Shown here piece by piece: positions 30,297-40,317 of a DNA stretch of 64,000 bases (position 1 is the stretch's first letter; the number at the start of each line of letters is the position of its first letter). Location: NCBI RefSeq assembly GCF_001696535.1, contig NZ_MBQE01000006.1, forward strand, positions 464,976 through 528,975, in the 5' to 3' direction. The position numbers and the translations under genes are program-made. Origin of the DNA: Stappia indica (GTDB taxonomy: Bacteria; Pseudomonadota; Alphaproteobacteria; Rhizobiales; Stappiaceae). Under the pieces are notes generated by a model. The model saw only the letters and a program-made list of their open reading frames with translations, had not been told where the DNA came from and did not search any database.

Positions 30297-31232
30297 ATGA
30301 AAGCCGACCCAATGTCCTCCACCGAGCCGGACCAGAGCGAAGCGCCGAAGCCGGCCTCCCGCGACTTCTTCATCGGCGCCCATCGCCTGACGGCGCCCTC
30401 GCTCGCGTCGGGCCTCTACATCGTCGCAACGCCGATCGGCAATCTCGGCGACATGACGGTGCGCGGGCTGGAAGTGCTGGCGGCGGCCGATCTCGTCGCC
30501 TGCGAGGACACGCGCGTCACTGCCACCCTGATGCAGCGCTTCGGGCTGAAGACGCCGCTCACCGCCTATCACGAGCACAATGCGCAGAAGGTGCGTCCGC
30601 GCCTGATGGCGGCGCTGGAGGCCGGGCGCGCCGTCGCGCTGGTTTCCGATGCCGGCACGCCGCTGGTGTCCGATCCGGGCTACCGCCTGGTGCGCGAGGT
30701 GGTCGAGGCCGGCCACAAGGTCTTCCCCGTGCCCGGCGCCAGCGCGCCGCTGGCCGCGCTCGTCGCCTCCGGCCTGCCGTCCGACACGTTCTGCTTCGCC
30801 GGCTTCCTGCCGCAAAAGGGCGGCCCGCGCGGCGCAAGGCTGGAGGAGCTCTCGCGCATTCCCGCAACGCTGATCTTCTTCGAGAGCCCGCACCGCATCG
30901 CCGCCTCGCTTGCCGACATGGCGCAAGTGTTCGGCGGCGAGCGGGAGGCGGCGGTCGCCCGCGAGATCACCAAGCGGTTCGAGACCTTCGAGCGCGGCAC
31001 GCTGGAAGAGCTCGCCCGCCATTTCGCCGAAGGCCCGGCGCGCGGCGAGTTCGTCGTGGTGATCGCTCCGCCGCCCGAGCGGCCGGAAGCCGATGCGGGC
31101 GATGCCGATGCGTTGCTCGCCGAGGCGCTGAAGACCATGAAGGCGGCAGGGGCCGCCAAGCATGTGGCGCAGCTTACCGGCCTCGACCGCAAGGACCTTT
31201 ATGCACGCGCCCTGGAGATGAAGGCAAAGTGA
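30297..31232 (+). CDS. rsmI: 16S rRNA (cytidine1402-2'-O)-methyltransferase
   Basis: SAM-dependent tetrapyrrole-methylase-fold enzyme that 2'-O-methylates C1402 in the 16S rRNA decoding centre. The diagnostic segments LYIVATPIGNLGDMT near residue 40, CEDTRVT, VSDAGTPLVSDPG near 120 and FFESPHRI near 200 are all present. The length of 311 aa is a little longer than usual because of about 35 extra N-terminal residues; ATG 30312 is an alternative start. The downstream small membrane protein, yraN and gshB are on the same strand, an order typical of Alphaproteobacteria. Confidence 0.95.
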   Translation: MKADPMSSTEPDQSEAPKPASRDFFIGAHRLTAPSLASGLYIVATPIGNLGDMTVRGLEVLAAADLVACEDTRVTATLMQRFGLKTPLTAYHEHNAQKVRPRLMAALEAGRAVALVSDAGTPLVSDPGYRLVREVVEAGHKVFPVPGASAPLAALVASGLPSDTFCFAGFLPQKGGPRGARLEELSRIPATLIFFESPHRIAASLADMAQVFGGEREAAVAREITKRFETFERGTLEELARHFAEGPARGEFVVVIAPPPERPEADAGDADALLAEALKTMKAAGAAKHVAQLTGLDRKDLYARALEMKAK

Positions 31233-31317
31233 GGCGGCGGGGCGCTGCTTTGCCCTCGATTGCCGCCCGTGCTACTCGGGCGGGTGAGCCTTTGAACCCG
31301 CCAGCGGAGCGCCGTGC

Positions 31318-31491
31318 ATGACCAAGATCGTCCTGGTTTTCTTTGCCGCCGTCGCCGCGATCCAGGTGATCAAGCCGCTCGGCTGGCCCGGGCTGAAGCA
31401 CCGCCGCGATGCCTGGAAGCTCGCCGCCGGCGGGTTTCTGCTGACCGTGATGGCGGTGATCGTCACCGCGATGTTCCAGCCCTCCGCATGA
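31318..31491 (+). CDS. Small 57-aa membrane protein between rsmI and yraN
   Basis: A short gene I recognise only by its context. Translation gives 57 aa: a hydrophobic segment at about 4-15 ([11 protein letters not shown]), a charged stretch with [12 protein letters not shown] near 22-33, and a second hydrophobic segment at 34-53 ending AMFQPSA. Its stop overlaps the yraN start as ATGA, so the two are translationally coupled. It starts 85 bases after rsmI. The codon usage matches the neighbours. Function is unknown; a two-helix inner-membrane peptide is the likely form. Confidence 0.65.
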   Translation: MTKIVLVFFAAVAAIQVIKPLGWPGLKHRRDAWKLAAGGFLLTVMAVIVTAMFQPSA

Positions 31492-31886
31492 CCCGGGGCG
31501 GCGCGCAAGAGCCGGGCAGCACCCGCCGGCGGCGCGGCGCCTACCGGCTGGGGCTGAGGGCCGAGACGCTGGCCGCGCTCTATCTGCGGGCGAAGGGCTG
31601 GCGGATCCTCGCCCGCCGCTTTCGCGCCGGCAGCGGCGAGATCGACATCATCGCCCGGCGGGGCAAGACGATCGCCTTCATCGAGGTCAAGGCGCGGGGC
31701 GACCGGGATGCGGCGCTCACCGCGATCACTCCGTCGGCGCAGCGCCGGATCGCGTCGGCTGCCCGCACCTGGTGCGCCGGGCGCGAGGATCTCGGCGCCA
31801 TGACGCTGCGCTTCGACGCGGTGCTGGTCTCGCCCTGGCGGCTGCCGGTGCACATCGCCGACGCCTTCGCCGTCGCGGAACGGTGA
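31488..31886 (+). CDS. yraN: YraN family protein (UPF0102), putative endonuclease fold
   Basis: Small protein of the YraN/UPF0102 family with a restriction-endonuclease-like fold; biochemical function not established. The catalytic-looking core [21 protein letters not shown] near residues 44-64 contains the E-x-D...E-x-K arrangement. The start at ATG 31488 overlaps the previous stop (ATGA) and gives 132 aa, a normal family length. It lies between rsmI and gshB on the same strand, a conserved order. Confidence 0.92.
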   Translation: MTRGGAQEPGSTRRRRGAYRLGLRAETLAALYLRAKGWRILARRFRAGSGEIDIIARRGKTIAFIEVKARGDRDAALTAITPSAQRRIASAARTWCAGREDLGAMTLRFDAVLVSPWRLPVHIADAFAVAER

Positions 31887-32038
31887 TCGTCCGGGCGCCC
31901 GCGCACTGGACCGCGCACTGGACAAAGCCCGGCGCGGGTCGCATATCCTGTCCCCAACCGCGGGGCGCCCGCCCCGCCTTCCCGTCCGTCGTTCAGCGCG
32001 CCGTTCCGGCGCCGGAGACCTTCCCCGGAGACCTTCCG

Positions 32039-33025
<987 letters not shown>

Positions 33026-33032
33026 GCCGAAT

Positions 33033-34634
33033 TTAAGAGCCCGGCCCCATCAGCCGGTCGATCGGCACATAGTCGTCGGAGAGCACCGGCGGGTCGATGC
33101 GGGCAACGAGCGCGTCGATCCGCTCAGCCGGCATGCGCGCGAGGATGCGGCTTGCCGCGCCCTCTGCCACCGGCGGCAGCACGAAGCGGGCCTGAGGCGT
33201 CGGCGTGCGCCCGGCGATCAGCACGAAGGTGGTGCGCCCGCCGGCGGTGAAGTCTTCCGCCTCGACCCAGACCTCGACCACCGGAAAGGCGGTGCGCAGG
33301 GTCCGCACCGTGGCGGCCAGCGCCTGCAGCCGGTCCATGTGGTCGATGAGGTTCATCGCGTAATGGCCGTTTGCCGCAAGGCTCGCGGCGATCTCGGCAT
33401 AGAATTCGCGCGTCACCAGATGCGCCGGCACGGCGATGTCGGTGAAGGCGTCGCCGATGATCACCTGGAAGCCTCCGAGCGAGGCGAGGCGGGCCCTGGC
33501 ATCCGCATGGACGACGGTGAAGCGCGACGGGTCGACGTCGAAGTCGCGCGCGGCCATCCGCGTCACCTGCGGATCGATCTCCGCGACGACGAGGCCGGGG
33601 CGGGCACCGTCCCGCGTCCAGGCGCGCGGCAGCGTCAGCGATCCGCCCCCGATGAAATAGGCCTGCTCGGGCGCATCGCCGAGCCGGGCGCGGGTCACCG
33701 CGTCGATGATCGCCGCATAGGGCATTTCCAGCCGCGCCGGATCGCCGAGCACGTTGATGCCGTGGCCGAGATGATCGAGCACCATCAGCCGGGTCGGCGC
33801 GCCGAAATCCTCCGACACGTCCAGCGAGCGGATGCAGTAGTAGCGGCTTTCGATGTCGCAGATCTTCTGCGGCAGGAAGGGGCCGGCGGCGGTGGCGAAA
33901 AGCGCAAGCACCGTGATGCCGGCAGCAGCCTTCAGCGAGGCGCCGTCTGCATTCCGCGGCACGCGGCGGACCATCCACAGGCAGCACAGCGCGAACAGGG
34001 AGTAGGCGGCGGCGACGGTGATCAGCGTGCGGGCGGTGCCGAGCCAGGAGATGAAGAGATAACCGGCGGCCAGGGTGCCGGCGATGGCGCCGATGGCCGA
34101 AACCGCATGCAAGGCACCGAGCGCCCGGCCGCTGCGGACCCGGTCCTCGATGGCGAGCCGCGCCAGGATCGGCGAGGGAATGCCGGCGGCGAAGGACGGC
34201 AGGAAGAACAGCAGCATCGCCAGCGCGACGATGCCGGCGACCGGATCTGTCAGGCTGGAGAGCACCGGGCCGGAGACCCAGCGCAGCAGCGGCAGGGCGG
34301 CGATGGTGGTGATCGCCCCGAGCGCGCCGGAGACGGCGAGCCACATGAGGCCGGTGCGCGCCGGGCGGTCGGCGACGAGGCCGCCGGCCCAGTGCCCGGC
34401 GGAAAAGCCGGCCAGCACCACGGCGATCACCGCCGTCCAGGTGTAGAGCGACATGCCGACATAGGGCGCCAGCATCCGCCCCGCGACGATCTCCACCACG
34501 AGGCCGGCCGCCGCCACCACGAACTGCGCGGCGAGCAGGAACCAGAACGGCGCGGGCGTCGTGCCGGCAAGGGAAGCGGAAGCCGGGCGGGATGCTTCGG
34601 CGTGATCGGGCGGGGGCAGGACGGCGTCTGTCAT
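33033..34634 (-). CDS. Membrane-fused spermidine synthase-like protein
   Basis: Fusion of a membrane domain (about residues 28-265, roughly seven to eight helices, starting FWFLLAAQFVVAAAGLVVEI) with a soluble spermidine-synthase/methyltransferase-fold domain (about 270-533). The soluble half has YFIGGGSLTLPRAW, VVAEIDPQVTRMA (acidic SAM/dcSAM ribose-binding residue) and IIGDAFTD. Such fused proteins are common in Proteobacteria and few have proven activity, so polyamine synthesis is not certain. The length is 533 aa. It converges on gshB with only seven bases between stops. Confidence 0.85.
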   Translation of the reverse strand: MTDAVLPPPDHAEASRPASASLAGTTPAPFWFLLAAQFVVAAAGLVVEIVAGRMLAPYVGMSLYTWTAVIAVVLAGFSAGHWAGGLVADRPARTGLMWLAVSGALGAITTIAALPLLRWVSGPVLSSLTDPVAGIVALAMLLFFLPSFAAGIPSPILARLAIEDRVRSGRALGALHAVSAIGAIAGTLAAGYLFISWLGTARTLITVAAAYSLFALCCLWMVRRVPRNADGASLKAAAGITVLALFATAAGPFLPQKICDIESRYYCIRSLDVSEDFGAPTRLMVLDHLGHGINVLGDPARLEMPYAAIIDAVTRARLGDAPEQAYFIGGGSLTLPRAWTRDGARPGLVVAEIDPQVTRMAARDFDVDPSRFTVVHADARARLASLGGFQVIIGDAFTDIAVPAHLVTREFYAEIAASLAANGHYAMNLIDHMDRLQALAATVRTLRTAFPVVEVWVEAEDFTAGGRTTFVLIAGRTPTPQARFVLPPVAEGAASRILARMPAERIDALVARIDPPVLSDDYVPIDRLMGPGS

Positions 34635-34731
34635 GACGCGAATCTAGCCGCCCCGCGCCCGCCGGCAAAGCGGATCGTGAGGATATCCTGATATTCGAAA
34701 GCGGATATCTCAGAAGCGGGGTGGCAGGTGG

Positions 34732-35379
34732 TCAGGCGGGCGGGCCGATGCGGTCCGGATGGGCGGCGGCGAAGGCCTCCATCTCGGTGCAGGCCGCATC
34801 GATGGCCACCAGCTTGGGCAGGGCGGCGAGATCGACGCCCCAGCGGCGGGCATTGTACATCTGCGGCACCAGGCAGAGGTCTGCCAGGGTCGGCGTGTCG
34901 CCATGGCAGAAGCGGCCCGTGCGCGGGTCGTCCAGCATGCGCTCCAGCGCCGCCAGCCCCTTGCCGATATAGGTGCGCATCCAGGCGGCCTTGGCCTCAT
35001 CGCCGCCGCCGGTGATCTCGGCAACGTGATTGGCGACCGACAGGTTGCAGATCGGATGGATCTCCATGGCGATGGCATGGGACAGCGCGCGGACCCGGTG
35101 GCGGCCGGCGGCATCGGCCGGCATCAGGGTCGAGGCCGGCTGGTTGGTCTCGTGCAGGTACTCGATGATGGCCAGCGACTGGGTCAGCGCCTGCCCGTCG
35201 ATCTCAAGCGTCGGGACAAGGCCTTGCGGATTGACCGCGAGATTTTCCGCCGCCCGGTGAGCGCCGGTGAGCAGGTTCACGGTGGTCGCCTGATAGTCGA
35301 TGCCGAGCAGGTTCAGCGCGATGCGCACGCGGTAGCTTGCAGACGAACGCCAGTAGTCGTGAAGGACGGGTCGCGTCAC
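34732..35379 (-). CDS. maiA: Maleylacetoacetate isomerase (zeta-class glutathione transferase)
   Basis: Glutathione-dependent isomerase of tyrosine/phenylalanine degradation (maleylacetoacetate to fumarylacetoacetate). The N-terminal active-site segment is SSASYRVRIALNL near residue 10, matching the zeta-class SSC-x-x-R-V-R-I-A-L motif except that Cys is Ala, a change seen in bacterial members. NPQGLVPTLEIDG and LTQSLAIIEYL complete the thioredoxin-like domain. GTG 35379 is the start, with GGGAGAG about 8 bases upstream; length is 215 aa. No other tyrosine catabolic gene is adjacent, so another GST role is possible. Confidence 0.87.
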   Translation of the reverse strand: MTRPVLHDYWRSSASYRVRIALNLLGIDYQATTVNLLTGAHRAAENLAVNPQGLVPTLEIDGQALTQSLAIIEYLHETNQPASTLMPADAAGRHRVRALSHAIAMEIHPICNLSVANHVAEITGGGDEAKAAWMRTYIGKGLAALERMLDDPRTGRFCHGDTPTLADLCLVPQMYNARRWGVDLAALPKLVAIDAACTEMEAFAAAHPDRIGPPA

Positions 35380-35717
35380 CGGTCTCTCTCCCGTTGCATG
35401 TCTTGGTGCCGCGTCGCGGCCTGTATGGCATCGCATATCGCACGCCCGCCGCCGGCGGCCAAGCGCCGCGTCGGGAAGCCGGCTTTCGAGTTGCCACAAA
35501 AAATTTGACTATTTGGTCAAAATTCGGCCCAATGATCCCCGGACGTGCTCCCACCCAACGAGGCGCGCGCCAAGCAAATCGCCAGAGCCGACGCAGGACA
35601 ATAGCGGGATCCCCTTCCGGTCCCGGTCCGACGACAGAAACGGATCGCCTGCGTTCCAGAGGAGAACATCGACGCCGGAGCCCGCGCCCGCGGTCCGGCG
35701 CTATCGGAGGTGCAGCC
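35380..35717. other. Divergent maiA/preT intergenic region
   Basis: This 338-base gap contains the RutR-type operator at 35505-35520 and a leader of about 200 bases before preT. No gene is supported: the open frame on the plus strand through here is an upstream extension of preT without homology. A ribosome-binding GGAGG stands 7 bases before the preT ATG. Confidence 0.6.
35505..35520. promoter_or_regulatory. RutR-type operator upstream of preT
   Basis: TTGACTATTTGGTCAA matches the established E. coli RutR consensus TTGACCAnnTGGTCAA with one mismatch and is flanked by T and A, extending the palindrome. It lies about 200 bp before preT. Its left half TTGACT could also act as a -35 hexamer, so bound repressor would block the promoter. 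Confidence 0.7.
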
Positions 35718-37073
35718 ATGGCTGATGCACTCGTGAACCCCGACATCCGTGCGGGGCGACTGACGGCCGACGACTATCTGGAGAATTTCGAGGACCTGCA
35801 TCCGCCGCTCGGCGTCCATGAGGCGCGGGTCGAGGCGGATCGCTGCTATTTCTGCTACGACGCGCCCTGCACGATCGCCTGCCCGACATCCATCGACATC
35901 CCGAAGTTCATCCGCCAGATCGCCACGGGCAATCCGCTCGGCTCGGCCAAGACGATCTTCGAGCAGAACATCCTCGGCGGCATGTGCGCCCGCGTCTGCC
36001 CGACCGAGACCCTGTGCGAGGAGGCCTGCGTGCGCAACCTCGCCGAGGACCGCCCTGTGTCCATCGGCCTGCTGCAGCGCCATGCGACCGATACGTTCCT
36101 GGCGCGCGATGCGTCCCTGCCTTACGAGCGCGCAGCGCCCACCGGCAAGCGCGTCGCCGTCGTCGGCGGCGGCCCGGCCGGCCTCGCCTGTGCCCATGCG
36201 CTGGCGCGCGAGGGGCACGACGTGACGATCTTCGAGGCGCGGGCCAAGCTCGGCGGCCTCAACGAATACGGCATCGCCGCCTACAAGACGACGCACGACT
36301 TCGCCCAGGCTGAGGTCGACTTCGTCCTGTCCATCGGCGGCATCACGGTGGAGTGCAACACCGCGCTCGGCCGCGACATCACGCTGCAAGGCCTGCGCCG
36401 CGACTTCGACGCGGTGTTCCTCGGCATGGGTCTCGGCGGCGTCAACGCGCTCAAGACCGAAGGCGAGGATCTGGCCGGCGTCATCGACGCGGTCGCCTAT
36501 ATCGCCGAGCTGCGCCAGGCGCAGGACCTCTCCGCCCTGCCGGTCGGCTGCAAGGTCGTGGTTATCGGCGGCGGCATGACCGCCATCGACATCGCCGTGC
36601 AGATCAAGCGCCTCGGCGCGGAAGAGGTGACCATCGCCTATCGCCGCGACCGCGAGGCGATGAAGGCCAGCGCCTACGAGCAGGAGATCGCCCTGACCAA
36701 CGGGGTGGTGATCCGCGAGTGTCTGGCGCCCCGCCGGCTGATCGGCGAGGGCGGCCATGTGCGGGCCATCGAGCTGGAGCGGATGCTGCCCGACAGCGCC
36801 GGCCGGCTGACGGGAACCGGCGAGACGGTCACGCTCGAAGCGGACCAGGTGTTCAAGGCGATCGGCCAGACCTTCGTGCCGGACGCGCTGGGCGGCGGCG
36901 AGGCGCTGGAGCTCGACGGCGGCCGGATCGGCGTCGACGCGGACCGCCGCACCTCGCTTGCCGACGTGTGGGCCGGCGGCGATTGCGTGGCCGGAGGCGA
37001 GGACCTGACGGTCGCGTCGGTCGAGGACGGCAAGATCGCCGCGGCCTCGATCCACGCGGCGCTGTCCGCCTGA
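35718..37073 (+). CDS. preT: Dihydropyrimidine dehydrogenase, NAD(P)H-oxidising subunit PreT
   Basis: Flavin and iron-sulfur subunit that, with PreA, reduces uracil or thymine to the dihydro form in the cytoplasm. Two N-terminal four-cysteine clusters are visible (CYFCYDAPCTIACP near 36-49, CARVCPTETLCEEAC near 91-105). An FAD-binding GGGPAGLACAHALA lies near 152 and an NAD(P)-binding GGGMTAIDIA near 280. ATG 35718 has GGAGG 7 bases upstream and gives 451 aa, the normal GltD-like length. It is 61 bp upstream of preA. A RutR-type operator precedes it. Confidence 0.93.
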   Translation: MADALVNPDIRAGRLTADDYLENFEDLHPPLGVHEARVEADRCYFCYDAPCTIACPTSIDIPKFIRQIATGNPLGSAKTIFEQNILGGMCARVCPTETLCEEACVRNLAEDRPVSIGLLQRHATDTFLARDASLPYERAAPTGKRVAVVGGGPAGLACAHALAREGHDVTIFEARAKLGGLNEYGIAAYKTTHDFAQAEVDFVLSIGGITVECNTALGRDITLQGLRRDFDAVFLGMGLGGVNALKTEGEDLAGVIDAVAYIAELRQAQDLSALPVGCKVVVIGGGMTAIDIAVQIKRLGAEEVTIAYRRDREAMKASAYEQEIALTNGVVIRECLAPRRLIGEGGHVRAIELERMLPDSAGRLTGTGETVTLEADQVFKAIGQTFVPDALGGGEALELDGGRIGVDADRRTSLADVWAGGDCVAGGEDLTVASVEDGKIAAASIHAALSA

Positions 37074-37134
37074 GCGCGGCAGGTCTCCCGAACCCTTAGC
37101 TTTCACTCCCGAACATCCGTGGGGAGGATTTCAG

Positions 37135-38445
37135 ATGGCCGATCTTCGCACCAATTTTCTCGGCATCACGTCGCCGAACCCGTTCTGGCTGGCCTCCGCG
37201 CCGCCGACCGACAAGGAATACAACGTCGTCCGCGCCTTCAAGGCGGGCTGGGGCGGCGTCGTCTGGAAGACGCTGGGCGAGGACCCGGCGGTGGTCAATG
37301 TCAACGGCCCGCGCTACGGCGCGATCCACGGGCCGGACCGCTCGCTGCTCGGGTTCAACAATATCGAGCTGATCACCGACCGCCCGCTGGAGACGAACCT
37401 GCGCGAGATCAAACAGGTCAAGCGCGACTGGCCCGACCGGGCGCTGGTCGTCTCGCTGATGGTGCCCTGCGAGGAGCAGAACTGGATCGACATCCTGCGC
37501 CGCGTCGAGGAGACGGAAGCCGACGGCGTCGAGCTGAACTTCGGCTGTCCGCACGGCATGTCCGAGCGCGGCATGGGCTCGGCCGTCGGCCAGGTGCCCG
37601 AATACATCGAGATGGTGACGCGCTGGTGCAAGCAGCACACGCGCATGCCGGTGATCGTCAAGCTGACGCCGAACATCACCGACATCCGCAACCCGGCCCG
37701 GGCCGCCCATGCGGGCGGGGCCGACGCGGTGTCCCTGATCAACACGATCAACTCCATCGTCTCGGTCGATCTCGACCAGATGGCCCCCTATCCGACCATC
37801 GACGGGCAGGGCGCCCATGGCGGCTATTGCGGCCCGGCGGTCAAGCCCATCGCCCTCAACATGGTCGCCGAGATCGCCCGCGATCCGCAGACCCACGGCC
37901 TGCCGATCTCCGGTATCGGCGGCGTGACGACGTGGCGGGACGCGGCCGAGTTCATGGCGCTGGGCGCCGGCACGGTGCAGGTCTGCACCGCGGCGATGAC
38001 CTACGGCTTCCGCATCGTCGAGGACCTGATCGACGGCCTGTCCGACTGGATGGACGAGAAGGGCTACACCTCGGTCGATGAGGTGGTCGGGCGGGCGGTG
38101 CCCAAGGTCACCGACTGGCAGCGGCTCAACCTCAACTATGTGGTCAAGGCGCGCATCGACCAGGATGCCTGCATCAAGTGCGGCCGCTGCCACATCGCCT
38201 GCGAGGACACCTCGCACCAGGCGATCACCGCCATGAAGGACGGCTTGCGCCACTTCGAGGTGATTGACGAGGAGTGCGTGGGCTGCAACCTGTGCGTCTC
38301 GGTCTGTCCGGTCGAGGACTGCATCACCATGGAGCAGATCACCGAGGGCTCGGACCCGCGCACCGGCAAGCCGATCGACCCGAACTATGCCAACTGGACG
38401 ACCCACCCCAACAACCCGAACCGGGTGCCGGAAGCAGCAGAATGA
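37135..38445 (+). CDS. preA: NAD-dependent dihydropyrimidine dehydrogenase subunit PreA
   Basis: Catalytic FMN subunit of dihydropyrimidine dehydrogenase. The N-terminal TIM barrel (about 1-310) has NPFWLASAPPTDKEYNV, the catalytic-loop region ELNFGCPHGMSERGMG and the FMN phosphate loop SGIGGVTTWRDA. The C-terminus carries two 4Fe-4S motifs: CIKCGRCHIAC near 343 and CVGCNLCVSVCPVEDC near 381. The length of 436 aa is standard. GGGGAGG lies about 8 bases before ATG 37135. It follows preT and precedes the EamA transporter by four bases. Confidence 0.95.
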   Translation: MADLRTNFLGITSPNPFWLASAPPTDKEYNVVRAFKAGWGGVVWKTLGEDPAVVNVNGPRYGAIHGPDRSLLGFNNIELITDRPLETNLREIKQVKRDWPDRALVVSLMVPCEEQNWIDILRRVEETEADGVELNFGCPHGMSERGMGSAVGQVPEYIEMVTRWCKQHTRMPVIVKLTPNITDIRNPARAAHAGGADAVSLINTINSIVSVDLDQMAPYPTIDGQGAHGGYCGPAVKPIALNMVAEIARDPQTHGLPISGIGGVTTWRDAAEFMALGAGTVQVCTAAMTYGFRIVEDLIDGLSDWMDEKGYTSVDEVVGRAVPKVTDWQRLNLNYVVKARIDQDACIKCGRCHIACEDTSHQAITAMKDGLRHFEVIDEECVGCNLCVSVCPVEDCITMEQITEGSDPRTGKPIDPNYANWTTHPNNPNRVPEAAE

Positions 38446-38449
38446 CGAT

Positions 38450-39400
38450 GTGCGAAAGACGGGCGGCACGGTGACCACCGCTGCCGCCCCTGCGGATGCC
38501 GGCGAAACCGGGCGCGCCCATGCGGCGATGCTCGGTTTCGTCTTTCTGGTCTCCACCTCGTTCCCGCTCGGCCATGCGATCACCGGTGCGCTCGACCCGG
38601 CGGTGCTGACCGCGCTGCGGTTCTGCATCGCCGCGGCGATCTTTGCCGCCATCGTCACGGTGAAGCGGCAATGGGCGCTGCCGAAGCTGTCGCGCCTGCC
38701 GGTCTATCTGCTGATCGCCCTGCTGCTGGACATCTTCTTCGTGACGATGTTCGAGGCCTTGCGGCTGACCAGCGCGCTCAATGCGGGCGCGGTCTTCACC
38801 CTGCTTCCCGCCTTCACCGCGCTTGCCGGCCTGGCGCTGCTCGGCCAGCGGATCTCGCGGCGGCAGGTGGTGTGCCTCGGCGTGGGGGCGGCAGGCGCCC
38901 TGCTGGTGCTGTTCGGCGACGACCTCAGCCGGCTGGCGCGGCTGGAATTCGGCCCCGGCGAGCGCATCTATCTCTTCGGCGTCGCCGCCTATGCCTTCTA
39001 TGCTCCCCTGATGCGGCTCTTCAATCGCGGCGAGCCGCTGGAGATCTTCAATTTCTGGATCCTGACCGCCGGCGCGGTGATGCTGCTGGTCTATGGCCGC
39101 GCCGAACTGGCGGCGACCGAGTGGGCCGCGGTGCCGCTGCCGGTGCTGGCCGGTATTGCCTATCTTGCGGTGTTTCCAACGGCGACCAGCTTCTTCTGCG
39201 CCACCTATGCCAGCCTGCGCCTGCCGGCGGGACCGGTGATGGCCTACACCTACCTGCTGCCGTCCTTCGTGCTGCTGGAGACGGTGATGATGGGTGCGCC
39301 CTGGCCGGGCGCCTGGACGCTGGCCGGCGTCGCGGTGACGGCGGCAGCGACCTTCGTGCTGCAGCGGGACGGCCGCAACGCGAAGCCGCGGGCCGCCTGA
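38450..39400 (+). CDS. EamA (DMT) family membrane transporter
   Basis: Ten-helix drug/metabolite transporter of the EamA family, often an exporter of amino acids or metabolites; the substrate is unknown. Two five-helix repeats are visible, beginning AMLGFVFLVSTSFPLGHAI and ERIYLFGVAAYAFYAPLM. GTG 38450 (316 aa) or GTG 38471 could be the start; neither has a clear ribosome-binding site, and translation is probably coupled to preA, whose stop is four bases upstream. Position in the preT-preA unit suggests export of a pyrimidine breakdown product, but that is inference. Confidence 0.8.
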   Translation: MRKTGGTVTTAAAPADAGETGRAHAAMLGFVFLVSTSFPLGHAITGALDPAVLTALRFCIAAAIFAAIVTVKRQWALPKLSRLPVYLLIALLLDIFFVTMFEALRLTSALNAGAVFTLLPAFTALAGLALLGQRISRRQVVCLGVGAAGALLVLFGDDLSRLARLEFGPGERIYLFGVAAYAFYAPLMRLFNRGEPLEIFNFWILTAGAVMLLVYGRAELAATEWAAVPLPVLAGIAYLAVFPTATSFFCATYASLRLPAGPVMAYTYLLPSFVLLETVMMGAPWPGAWTLAGVAVTAAATFVLQRDGRNAKPRAA

Positions 39401-39422
39401 GCCGCTGCTTTTTCCGCCAGTG

Positions 39423-40238
39423 CTACTTCGTCAGCTCGGTGGCGAAATGGGCGATGGTCCGGCGATAGACCTCGGCCCGGTTCCAGTCGCGCAGGACGGC
39501 ATAGTTGCTGCTGCCGGGCGACCAGTCGCCGCCCTTTTGCCAGCCGTGCTGGCGCAGGAAATTGGCGGTGGAGGCAAAGACATCCGCCGGGCTGCGGATC
39601 AGGTTCGGCCGGCCGTCGCCGTCGAAATCGACCGCGAAACGCTCGTAGCTGGAAGCGAGGAACTGGGTCTGGCCGATCTCGCCGGCCCAGGCGCCCTTCA
39701 TCTCGGAAATCCGCATCTGGCCGCGGTCGGCGATGCGCAGGGCGCTCATCAGCTCGTTGGTGAAGAAGGCCGAGCGGCGGCAGTCATAGGCAAGCGCCGA
39801 CAGCGACGAGAAGATCGGAATGTCGCCCATGAAGCCGCCGAAGCCGGATTCCAGCCCCCAGATCGAGACGATGACTTCCTTCGGCACGCCGTACTTGCGC
39901 TCCACCCGGTCGAGCACGACCTCGTGCTGCTTCATGCGGCGTTTGCCGATGGCGATGGTCGAGGGCGGGGCGCGGCGGGCCAGGAACTGCTCGAAGGAGA
40001 GCTTGAACGATTTCTGGTTGCGGTCGAGGCGGATGACCTTGGTGTTGTAGGTCATGCCGCCGAGCGCGGCTTCCACCGTGCGGTTGGAAATGCCGGAGGC
40101 CACCGCCTCGCGCTTGAAGCTGGCGAGCCAGGCCGGGAAGCCGGCGGCGTTGTTGCCGCATTTCGCGGCCAGCGCCGGTCCCGCCAGCGTCAGCGGAGCG
40201 GAAAGCAGAAGGGCGGCGACGACGAGGGCCTTGCGCAT
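39423..40238 (-). CDS. Lytic murein transglycosylase (MltB/SLT family)
   Basis: Periplasmic enzyme that cleaves peptidoglycan glycan strands to 1,6-anhydro-muropeptides. A signal peptide of about 24 residues ends APALAA. The catalytic Glu lies in IWGLESGFGGF near residue 130; GEIGQTQFLASSYERFAVDFDGDGRPNL, split across positions 187-215, is the MltB-type substrate region. Length is 271 aa, lacking the C-terminal peptidoglycan-binding domain present in some relatives. It is convergent with the EamA gene and is not obviously part of the pyrimidine locus around it. Confidence 0.88.
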   Translation of the reverse strand: MRKALVVAALLLSAPLTLAGPALAAKCGNNAAGFPAWLASFKREAVASGISNRTVEAALGGMTYNTKVIRLDRNQKSFKLSFEQFLARRAPPSTIAIGKRRMKQHEVVLDRVERKYGVPKEVIVSIWGLESGFGGFMGDIPIFSSLSALAYDCRRSAFFTNELMSALRIADRGQMRISEMKGAWAGEIGQTQFLASSYERFAVDFDGDGRPNLIRSPADVFASTANFLRQHGWQKGGDWSPGSSNYAVLRDWNRAEVYRRTIAHFATELTK

Positions 40239-40317
40239 GCGGTCTCCCGTTCAGGATCGGTCGGGGACGGCGAACACGTCCCTCGTTCGGTGCAGGATAC
40301 AGGCGGCAAGGGCAAGA

